A stretch of DNA of 64,000 nt from Medicago truncatula. Lineage: Eukaryota > Streptophyta > Magnoliopsida > Fabales > Fabaceae. Positions within the stretch are counted from its first letter, which is position 1. Each line of letters opens with the position of its first letter. The stretch spans positions 38,808,755 to 38,872,754 of the forward strand of contig NC_053048.1 of assembly GCF_003473485.1 (NCBI RefSeq), given 5' to 3'. Shown piece by piece: positions 47,408 through 56,160 of this stretch. The notes below the pieces were generated by a model, which saw only the letters and a list, made by a program, of their open reading frames with translations, had not been told where the DNA came from and did no database searches. Position numbers and translations under genes: made by a program.

Positions 47408-47685
47408 AATTTTTATTTACATATAGTCTCTCATTTGGTAATTTTAGTGAGAACTTTCATCTATGTTTAGTAGCTGAAATCATCAATCAGTAGATTAAAC
47501 ATAAAATGATTTTTATGTGAAATTAAGCATGAAAATGGTAGATTAAAATTTTGTATATATCTTAAACCAAATCAGACTATACATTTAGGATCACAAAAAA
47601 TAAAAATAAACAAGGATAGATGTTGTAATACTTTGGTAAGAATACAGTACTATAAAGGCTGATATTAATCTAACAGTAAGAAACA

Positions 47686-47702
47686 CCCCCCCCCCCCCCC
47701 CC
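47686..47702. repeat. C17 homopolymer
   Basis: Seventeen consecutive C residues; the paralogous position near 51412 has only five. Confidence 0.95.
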
Positions 47703-47803
47703 ATTTCAAAAGTGACAAGATAACCTAATATGGAAAACAAAATGCTGAAAGAAGAACCTATCTGAACTCAGACAAGAGAAATTTCGAAGAAAAAAATGGC
47801 AAA

Positions 47804-47853
47804 AAAATTTGGACCATTTCTCGATTTGTGCGTGTCATCCTTGCACAGGGGCC

Positions 47854-47885
<32 letters not shown>

Positions 47886-47905
47886 TCGGATGTCCCCGAA
47901 GGGAC
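47804..47905 (-). ncRNA. U6: U6 spliceosomal snRNA, copy 3
   Basis: Full-length 102 nt with a single difference from copies 2 and 5 (sense CTGTGCAAGG for CTGCGCAAGG). The USE is intact at 47960-47971. The TATA region reads TTTAAATACT, weaker than the other copies, so expression may be reduced. Confidence 0.9.
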
Positions 47906-47925
47906 AAGCCTACTGGTTCGCTTGA

Positions 47926-47971
47926 AGTATTTAAACGCTGAAATATTTTCTGTTTCAGACGATGTGGGACT
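47926..47971 (-). promoter_or_regulatory. U6 copy 3 promoter, weakened TATA
   Basis: USE AGTCCCACATCG lies at 47960-47971. The TATA position holds GTTTAAATACTTC instead of TTTATATA. Confidence 0.75.
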
Positions 47972-48059
47972 AAAAAGCAAGTGTAATAGTAACATGCAAA
48001 TCCTTCTCGACTTTCACCTACTGGGATGCATCTTCCTCTCAGTGAGTTTTGTTTTATTT

Positions 48060-49650
48060 CAGATTAAACCAAAGTTTGTAGCAGTGCACCTTGTCTTTGC
48101 AAAATGAACAAGTGATACAATCATCACATCCCAAAAGGATGTGATAAATTTAAGACCAAATTCCACATGAGTCATCATTCCCAAGCCAGGAGCTGCACCT
48201 TTTTTCACCATCATATGCACCCAATTAAATGCCTCATTGATCATATAAGATAGGCATATTCCAAAAACAACATCATTGTAAACTGACTCTGCAAATGTAG
48301 ATCTCATTGATAGCTCATCTGCTTCTTCAAATAACCCAAGTTTAGCTAAATCAATATAAGAGGTAAAGGAAGATAATACTTCAATTAAAATAGCTAACAC
48401 ATGAACTTTGGCACTCAACTGTTCCACTCTAGCCAGTCTTGAGTCAACAGTGCTAAAATTAAAATATTGGTTTGAATTTGGCCTCATGTTCTCAATATGA
48501 TGAAAATATTGTCCTATAACAATTACATGCTTTGAACTCAATACATTGGTCAGCTCAATTTTCACTTGATTGGATACCACACCCAACATAGCATGACACC
48601 TAGTGCATGATTTAAGAACAAAAGACATTACAAGAATATTATGACCAAACATTATCTTAACCTCATTTGTTGTTTCAACCAATATGAATATTACTCTCAT
48701 AGCCAACTCTTTGATTGAAACATCCCCAATAATAACCCAACTATGAAGCACGAACACTCCTCGGATTAGGCGTGTCCCCGGTGTCGGACACGTGTCGTGT
48801 CCGACACGACACCGACATTTGTAATTACACTGAATTATGTGATTTTTTTCAAATTATTAGTTGTGTTGGCATGTTAGTGTTTGTGTCGTGTCTTGTGTCC
48901 GTATCCGTGCTCCATAGTAACCCAGTGAAGCAATAGATTCCAATGACCACAACCCTTAAAATATTTGTAGTATTGGATGAGATACAACACATTTTCACCA
49001 TCGACCTAACAAATTCATCTTTAGAGGTCATATTTTGAAAGGACTTTGAGGAATGCACTTGAATTGCTTCACCCTTTGATTTAAAAATTGTATTGAACAT
49101 AGACACAGGACCTTCCTCAACCATAAACCTCTGTATGATTTTAACACCAACTAGATTTCTCTACATTATACAATTGCACAACAAGGCAAGGATATCACCA
49201 TGATCAGAAACAGCCCAAGCATAGGCTAAATTCTTAGAAAACTTCATCAAACACTTAACAGGCACAACTTTTCTATGTAGATTCCCATATATCAAAACCA
49301 GAATTTGTGGGACAAAAACGCTAATACCAACTAAATCCCCTTTATAGCAGTCAAAAACTGAAACTCTATAAACCACTTTAGCATTTTCCTCTTCCTCACA
49401 ACCCACACACCATAATACTTGTACAACATCTGAAACATTATCCTCGACCTTAACCAATGCCGAATGAAATTTGGAAATGTCATGTATTCTACCATTTAAC
49501 ATTAGTGTAAGGATTTTATGTGTGTGAGGACGAAGGAAATCAAGCAAGGACGCCAAGGAGTCTTTGATAAACATACTGTTAACACTGACATTTTTCCAAA
49601 CAGGTAGTGGACAAACTGCTCTTTCAAAAAATATCCAAACCAGCAAGCAA
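48060..49650 (-). pseudogene. Decayed protein-coding gene of unknown family
   Basis: Three minus-strand open segments follow one another: 49646-49161, 49124-48849 and 48757-48059. The first two are in one frame, separated by an in-frame TAG (49163-49161). The second and third are separated by an inserted MITE (48740-48918). Segments contain protein-like sequence such as SLASLLDFLRPHTHKILTLM, YKGDLVGISVFVPQILVLIY and KLGLFEEADELSMRSTFAES. Composition suggests a helical-repeat or large cytoplasmic protein. I do not recognise the family and could not find a start codon context or introns. It lies between the two U6 duplication blocks. Confidence 0.55.
48740..48918. mobile_element. 179-bp MITE disrupting the decayed gene
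   Basis: The ends are ACTATGAAGCACGAACAC and, inverted, ACTATGGAGCACGGATAC. The flanks carry AACCCA on both sides (48734-48739 and 48919-48924). The interior is rich in CGTGTC/GACACG inverted repeats around GGTGTCGGACACGTGTCG. Confidence 0.8.
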
Positions 49651-49783
49651 ATGAAGATGCCTATTGTAGAAGACCTTCAGAATAAATAACTTGAACAAAA
49701 TTATCCCCAGTTGGTGAAACATACGTTGTATTAAATGAGTAAAAAATCAAAGAGAAATTCCGAAGAAAAAAAATGTCAATAAA

Positions 49784-49888
49784 AATATGGACCATTTCTC
49801 GATGTGCATGTCATCCTTCCGCAAGCCTTTTGGTTCGCTTGCAGTATATAATCGTTGAGATATTTTTTGTGTCAGTCGATGTGTGACT
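49784..49888 (-). pseudogene. Internally deleted U6 copy (copy 4) with promoter remnant
   Basis: Only the 3' ~40 nt of U6 remain (49784-49824, with a 2-nt deletion and substitutions). About 60 nt including the ACAGAGA box and the 5' stem are missing, so it joins directly to the 5' flank. A TATA-like ATTATATACTG and a USE with one change (AGTCACACATCG, 49877-49888) survive. Confidence 0.9.
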
Positions 49889-51519
49889 AAAAAGCAAGTA
49901 TAATAATAGTAACATGCACATCCTCCTCAACTTACACCTGAAGCAAGCAAGCGACTCAGATGTATCTTCCTCACATTGGGTTGAGTTTTAGTTCAGATTG
50001 AACCAAAGTTTTCCATAACATACTAACTGTAATACAAAGCAAATTGTACTATGCTCATTACCCTATTGGTCACTATAACGGATATTGATTCCCTGTTGTC
50101 AATGTCAAGTAACCACACATTCGTTCGGTCAGTGAGTTTGATTTCACAGAAATCTTTAATTCAACAGAAAGATGCAATTCAGATATTCATCAGACAGAAT
50201 AAATTAATTAACAACGTGAAAGCATGGCCTCTACACAGCAAGATTTCTATAAAGAGAACCAAAGGATACAAGAGTGTGATCCTCTATTTATACTAAAGCT
50301 GGAGAGTCCCTTTGCCTATTTTTCATACTGATTCGCTCACAACTTGTGTCTTACTCAATGCTTAGTGCTCCACTCAATTTTTAAGCAAGTTACAAGATTA
50401 AATATTCACTAAAACAAAATCTTACACATTCATAAGAGTCTTCGTCTTTCACTTTATGAATTACCTTCTAATTACATCTCCAAATTGGTGCACCATCTCT
50501 CTGCAGTCCTGAATTACCGGTTCCATCTGAGTCTGCACAAGTTAACCATTTCATTTCAGTAAACAAAAATTCAAATCCATGAGATGGGGCACATGGTGAT
50601 CCAACACCGTAATTCTATAAATATATTAGCTCTTTAACTAATACAGGCTTGATACAATGACCAAGATACGACCGACTACCACCAAATAGTGCCAATAATA
50701 AATCAAAATTGGAGTAACTAATTATACAGTAATCTTAACCAAGACCAAGCATTGGATATAAAATGAAATTCCTAACTAACTACCATGAATAGCTAAATAC
50801 GAAGTATAATTGCCCAACAGAAGTAATACCATAAGAAGAATAATGGCTCATTACTTGGCAACCGTCCTATTAACCAAATCAACAGAGACTATAAACAAGG
50901 GTTCCAGCGTTATGATTAACAATCGATTTCCAGGAACATTCAAGTCCTGCCATTGACTGAATAGAAGTGTTTTTATCACAACAAAGTTATGATATGAGTG
51001 TAAGGATTAAATATGGCTCAAATCTCAACAAAATATATTTCAACTATGACAATTTTTATTTACATTTAGTCTCTAATTCGATAATTTTAGTGAGAATTTT
51101 CATCTATGTTTAGTAGCTGAAATCATCAATCAGTAGATTAAACATGAAATGATTTTAATGTAAAACTTGACTCCCAATCCAAACAGCTGTTCATATTGCC
51201 CCAGGAATCAGCAAACTTCTTACCAACATTTTAATATTACTAATGTATGTAGGCTGTAGCATGAAAGATCTGAAATGAAACTATGCATAAAAATTATAGA
51301 ATAAAATTGTTTATATCTTAAATAAAATCAAACTATACATTTAGGATCATAAAAAATAAAAATAAACAGGGAAATAATATAGGCTGATACTGGTTTAACA
51401 GTAAAGGAGACACCCCCAATTTCAAAATGGTCATAAAAACCTAATCTGGAAAACAAAATGAAGAAAGAAGAACCTATCTGAGCTCAGAAAAGAGAAAATT
51501 TGAAGAAAAAAATATCAAA

Positions 51520-51569
51520 AAAATTTGGACCATTTCTCGATTTGTGCGTGTCATCCTTGCGCAGGGGCC

Positions 51570-51601
<32 letters not shown>

Positions 51602-51621
51602 TCGGATGTCCCCGAAGGGAC
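51520..51621 (-). ncRNA. U6: U6 spliceosomal snRNA, copy 5
   Basis: Full length and identical to copy 2. The USE AGTCCCACATCG is at 51676-51687 and the TATA box TTTATATACTG at 51641-51651, with correct spacing and a T-run terminator. Together with copy 2 it is the likeliest functional gene. Confidence 0.95.
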
Positions 51622-51640
51622 AAACATTATGGTTCGCTTG

Positions 51641-51687
51641 CAGTATATAAACGCCTAGATATTTTCTGTTTCAGTCGATGTGGGACT
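51641..51687 (-). promoter_or_regulatory. U6 copy 5 promoter (USE and TATA)
   Basis: Canonical USE and TATA with Pol III-type spacing. Confidence 0.88.
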
Positions 51688-51896
51688 AAAACAAGCAAAT
51701 ATAACACAACATGCAAGTCCTTCTCCTTCACTTATATAACACAACATGCATCTTCCTTCTTCTTTATTTTATTTTTGATTTCAGTTCCTGCGCATATAAG
51801 TAGCTACCTCTAGTGTAGCCTTTTATCGATACTCTTCCAGACTTTTCATAGCATGTCACGTCAATTCATTTCTAATAGTACTATTTTACTACTTTA

Positions 51897-52142
51897 TACT
51901 CTCTGTTTAAAAATGATCATCGTTTAAAGCTTTTAAACACAAATTAAGAAATCTAATAATAATGTTAAATGATATGACAATTTTACTAAACTAACTTTAT
52001 TTATTATTGGTATAATGCTTTGGAAATTAATTAGAGGGTATAATTGGAAGTAAAATAATAATTCTACATTGAAAAGTGATGATATTCATTTTAAAACAAT
52101 TTTTTTTACTAAAACGACACTCATTTTAAAACGGAGGGAATA
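51897..52142. mobile_element. Stowaway-like MITE
   Basis: The left end TACTCTCTGTTTAAAAATGA with CATCGTTT pairs with the right end, which reads on the inverse strand TATTCCCTCCGTTTTAAAAT with GTCGTTTT. TA flanks are present. Confidence 0.7.
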
Positions 52143-52474
52143 TATTATAAATTATTTTTCTTTTTCATATAATTACTTATTTTTCGAATTCAGATTAGTA
52201 GTGCTAACAACTTATATTTTTCAACACGTTCTTTTTGATTCATTAAAATTTATATTGATCCTATCAAATTATGTTGGTTTCATATAAATTTGATGGAATT
52301 CATGTAGATTTTAGCGAATTAAAGAGAATGTTTTGAAAAATAATTTCTATTTAAATAAAAGATCATCTACAAATTTTACATTCAAACAAATTTAATACTT
52401 TAACAATTTTTTTTAATACTCGTGATTTTTGTAAACTATTTGTATATTAAGAGAGTGGGACTAATAAACCTTGG
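52143..52474. other. AT-rich sequence, nothing recognised
   Basis: This is the flank of the retrotransposon; no gene or repeat was recognised. Confidence 0.4.
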
Positions 52475-52500
52475 TTTATCATCTTCAAAAAGGGGGAGAT
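52475..52500 (+). repeat. Extra polypurine-tract sequence before the 5' LTR
   Basis: The 26 bp before the 5' LTR match the 26 bp before the 3' LTR (62910-62935) with one difference. They run from TTTATCATCTTCAAAA to GGGGGAGAT. Homology stops abruptly upstream of 52475. Confidence 0.9.
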
Positions 52501-52725
52501 TGTTGAGGCAAAATCCCTAATTAATTTTAAAGATAATAAACCAATATGATTAAAGAATTAATGGACTTTGATTAATTCCTTGGTATTTAACTTGTGCTCT
52601 TGAGTGTTTTACTAAGACAGGAACAAGGTTTAAATCATACCAAGAATCAAGAAATCAAAGGACATTTGATTTCATGATCTAACACTGAGGTCAGAAAGTT
52701 AGATCACAACGTTGCTTGAAGATCA

Positions 52726-53298
52726 GAATGTTCAAGCAGAGATCAGAAGGTTGTTCTTAAACAAGCCAAGAGTCTCAAGAACTTTGATCAAAGGTCATGC
52801 AAGGCACATGTGACATGGGTATACGTCCAGAAGAGTACATTTGCATGGATCAATCAAGCAATAAAGGCATATACAAGGGTTATGTCAAAGAAGGCATTCA
52901 ATGTTCATTTAAGACTATGAACATTGATGTACTAGGAATATTTCACAAAGGAATATCATCCTAGATGTTATTATCACTGCTCTTCATTATTGTTTCACTA
53001 TTAGGATTTGATTGCATCAAATGATAGTCTTACAAATCATCCTAAGTGAAACAGATGGAACATTCTGATGATCAGAATGTTCAAGCTCAGCTCATGCTTA
53101 CTTTATGAACAGTACAGTAGGTGAAAAGCAAAAAGCAAAAGCAAAGCAAATCTGTCATCTTCAACAAGAGATAGACACGTCTGAGAGTTGGTACTGAACA
53201 AGGACAACACAATCTCTCAAAGCATGGGCATGAAGATGCAGAATCCCACTAAATCCTCCTGCACCGGTTCCAAGACAAAATCTGGGAAAGGAACATTC
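52726..53298. promoter_or_regulatory. Heat-shock-element-like motif cluster in the LTR
   Basis: The core nGAAnnTTCn appears as GAATGTTC at 52726 and 53075 and as GAACATTC at 53058 and 53291. A fifth copy sits at 54143 inside TTCAGAACATTCTGAAG. Single cores are weak; functional heat-shock elements usually have three contiguous modules. Confidence 0.45.
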
Positions 53299-53576
53299 TG
53301 ATGTATGAAGAAAAGTCCATACATTGGTTATTGTCCAGAAATTCATATGAAAAGCATATGCATAGCCCAGAACTTCATGTGTTCATTCATACATGATGAA
53401 CCCAGATGAAGAACGTGATGAACCCAGATGAAGATCATCATGAACACAACAACATTCTGATGTTCATCAGAGATCAGAATGTTTGCCCAGAATTTCAAGT
53501 TAAAGCTTGTGGGACCCAGGACACATGGCATAACATCATTGGACACCCTACAACGGCTATATGAGCCCAAGGACTC

Positions 53577-53584
53577 TATAAATA
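53577..53584 (+). promoter_or_regulatory. LTR promoter TATA box
   Basis: TATAAATA in the context CTCTATAAATAGAGGG, with expected transcription start about 30 bp downstream. The equivalent position in the 3' LTR lies beyond the window. Confidence 0.75.
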
Positions 53585-54275
53585 GAGGGCTTGGCCTTAG
53601 CAAAACTTGCACCATTGCAAAGCATACAAGAAAACAACTCTGATTTTGTTTGAAGCTTTTGCAAACTGAAATTGATCAATCTCTAAGTCTTTCATCAACT
53701 TAGTGCAAATCAATACTCTTGTTATCTGTAGGATAACCTCTTCTTCTTCTTTCATTGTTTGTTTTACAAACACCCAACTTCCATACAAATTGTAACAAAG
53801 TCTCATCTAGCTTTTAGAGGTCCTAAAGTGTTAGGTTGAGCAAAGGTTGTAAAAGTCTAAGTGGTTAACTTAGCAAGAAGGTGCAAGCCTGCTGAGGCTT
53901 AGAGAATACAGGAGTGTAATTGTTCAGGTGAACAAGATTGTAAGGTGCAGGACTTGAGAGGTTATCTCAAGCATTTTAGTGGAAACTCTCACAGGATTGT
54001 GGGGAGTGGACTAGCCCACATTGGGTGAACCACTATAACTCTTTGTGTGTTCTTTCTTTCTTCTCTATACTCTTTTATTTACAGTATACACAACACACAC
54101 TTACACTTATACTTTATTAAGCAATTTTGTTTATGAACTTCAGAACATTCTGAAGTCAGAAAGTTAACATAATTCCAAGTAAACAACTTGAGAATCATTT
54201 TTAAGTTTCAGGATAATTTTTAAAGAGTCACAATTCAAACCCCCCCTTCCTTGTGACTATTTTATCTACTTCAAT

Positions 54276-54287
54276 TGGTATCAGAGC
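54276..54287 (+). other. Primer-binding site (initiator tRNA-Met)
   Basis: TGGTATCAGAGC is complementary to the 3' end of plant initiator tRNA-Met, the usual copia primer, two bases after the LTR. Confidence 0.95.
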
Positions 54288-54342
54288 TAGGCTCTAAGGG
54301 TTTGAACACTTAAACAAGTGTTAGAGAAAAGATTCAGGAAGT

Positions 54343-55293
54343 ATGTCTAAAGTCAAGTACATAGCTGAAGGAGGATCTTCAAATAGACCACCACTCTTTG
54401 ATGGATCAAACTACTACTTCTGGAAAGGCAAGATGGAACTCTTTCTCAGATCTCAAGACAATGATATGTGGGCAGTCATCACAAATGGAGATTTTGTTCC
54501 AACAACCAAAGAAGGAGCTGTCAAAGCAAAAAGTGCATGGTCAACAGATGAAAAAGCTCAGGTATTATTAAACTCTAAAGCTAGACTCTTTCTATCATGT
54601 GCACTAACCATGGAAGAAAGTGAAAGAGTTGATGAATGTACAAATGCTAAAGAAGTATGGGATACTCTGAAAATACATCATGAGGGTACATCTCATGTCA
54701 AAGAAACTAGAATTGACATTGGAGTCAGAAAATTTGAAGTCTTTGAAATGAGTGAAAATGAAACCATTGATGAGATGTATGCAAGATTTACTACAATAGT
54801 AAATGAAATGAGATCTCTTGGAAAGGCATATTCCACTCATGATAGAATTAGAAAAATTCTGAGATGTCTTCCAAGTATGTGGAGACCTATGGTCACTGCA
54901 ATCACTCAGGCCAAAGATTTAAAATCTATGAACCTGGAAGATCTCATTGGTTCACTAAGAGCTCATGAAGTTGTACTTCAAGGAGACAAACCAGTGAAGA
55001 AGGTAAGAACACTTGCCTTGAAAGCATCTCAGCAAACCCCATCAGTTGCTGATGAAGATGTGCAAGAACCACAAGAGTTAGAAGAAGTTCATGAAGAAGA
55101 AGCTGAAGATGAACTTGCACTAATCTCTAAAAGAATTCAAAGGATGATGTTGAGAAGAAATCAGATCAGAAAGAAGTTTCCAAAGACCAACATCAGCATC
55201 AAAACTGAAGCTGACAAAAGTCAAGTCACTTGCTATGGATGCAACAAAACTGGACATTTCAAAAATGAATGTCCTGACATCAAAAAGGTTTAG
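54343..55293 (+). CDS. Gag protein, N-terminal part, ending at an in-frame TAG
   Basis: The 316-aa frame starts at ATG shortly after the primer-binding site. It has the copia gag (UBN2-type) features FDGSNYYFWKGKMELFLRSQ near residue 19 and a CCHC zinc knuckle CYGCNKTGHFKNEC near residue 297. Gag forms the cytoplasmic virus-like particle and binds the element RNA. It stops at TAG 55291-55293, and the same frame continues open beyond it. In related Sireviruses gag and pol are one frame, so the TAG is probably a point mutation; leaky readthrough cannot be excluded. Confidence 0.88.
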   Translation: MSKVKYIAEGGSSNRPPLFDGSNYYFWKGKMELFLRSQDNDMWAVITNGDFVPTTKEGAVKAKSAWSTDEKAQVLLNSKARLFLSCALTMEESERVDECTNAKEVWDTLKIHHEGTSHVKETRIDIGVRKFEVFEMSENETIDEMYARFTTIVNEMRSLGKAYSTHDRIRKILRCLPSMWRPMVTAITQAKDLKSMNLEDLIGSLRAHEVVLQGDKPVKKVRTLALKASQQTPSVADEDVQEPQELEEVHEEEAEDELALISKRIQRMMLRRNQIRKKFPKTNISIKTEADKSQVTCYGCNKTGHFKNECPDIKKV

Positions 55294-56157
55294 AGAAAAC
55301 CTCCCTTCAAGAAGAAAGCAATGATCACATGGGATGACATGGAAGAATCAGATTCTCAAGAAGATGCAGATACAGACATGGGACTGATGGCTCAGTCAGA
55401 TGATGAGGAAGAGGTAATTATCTATAAAACTGATTCTTTATATAAAGATCTTGAAAACAAAATTGATAGTCTCTTATATGATTCAAACTTCTTAACTAAT
55501 AGATGTCACTCTTTAATCAAAGAACTTTCTGAGATAAAAGAAGAAAAAGAAATACTTCAGAACAAGTATGATGAGTCCAGAAAGACCATAAAAATTCTGC
55601 AAGATTCTCATTTTGACATGTCAGAAAAACAAAGAGAGATAAACAGAAAACAAAAAGGCATTATGTCTGTACCTTCTGAAGTACAAAAGGAAAACATACT
55701 TTTGAAAAAGGAAGTTGAAACATTGAAAAAGGATCTGACAGGGTTTATAAAATCTACAGAAACTTTTCAAAACATAGTAGGATCTCAAAATAAAAGTACT
55801 AAGAAATCTGGCTTAGGCTTTAAGGATCCAAGCAAAATTATTGGAAGTTTTGTACCTAAAGCTAAAATAAGAGTTAAATGTTGTTTTTGTGATAAGTATG
55901 GACATAATGAATCAGTATGTCATGTTAAGAAAAAATTTATCAAACAAAATAATTTAAATCTTAGTTCAGAACGTTCTCATCTCAATAGATCAGAAAGTTC
56001 ACAAAAGGCTGAAAAGGCTAAGAAGACATGTTTCTACTGTAACAAATCTGATCATAAAAGACAGAATGTTACTTTCAGAAAAGATCTCTTAGAAGAACTA
56101 ACCCTCAAGGACCCAACATTACATGGGTACCTAAAATTTTTATCTTGTCAAATGTAG
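55294..56157 (+). pseudogene. Gag C-terminal part and gag-pol junction, cut off from pol
   Basis: The frame is the same as gag, without its own gag-type start, and carries a coiled-coil-like Lys/Glu-rich region and a second CCHC knuckle (CFCDKYGHNESVC). A third knuckle begins CFYCNKSDHK but loses its last Cys to a frameshift near 56065. From there the reading that resembles relatives lies in the adjacent frame until about 56180. The TAG at 56155-56157 is met only because the wrong frame is being read. The TAG and shifts make a normal gag-pol polyprotein impossible without recoding. Confidence 0.8.
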
Positions 56158-56160
56158 GTC

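Larger units (their letters stand above)
43990..48050. repeat. U6-containing segmental duplication, block A
   Basis: Apart from the insertions at 44729-46391 and 47014-47407, this block matches 49690-51740 in order: U6 copy, TGTGATCCTCTATTTA, TTACCTTCTAATTACATCTC, GTTAACCATTTCATTTCAGT, TAGTAGCTGAAATCATCAAT and a second U6 copy. Each block is thus a U6 - spacer - U6 unit. Confidence 0.8.
49690..51740. repeat. U6-containing segmental duplication, block B
   Basis: The paralogue of 43990-48050 without its two large insertions; it starts with the deleted U6 copy and ends with the intact copy at 51520. Confidence 0.8.
52501..54273 (+). repeat. 5' LTR (1,773 bp)
   Basis: It starts TGTTGAGG and ends ACTTCA, the usual TG...CA form, two bases before the primer-binding site. 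It contains a TATA box (53577) and five copies of GAATGTTC or GAACATTC. Confidence 0.93.

Noticed and set aside
53161-53615. Minus-strand open frames (53161-53346, 53343-53615), repeated at 63596-63981
   Set aside because: They lie within the two LTRs and are duplicated only because the LTRs are.
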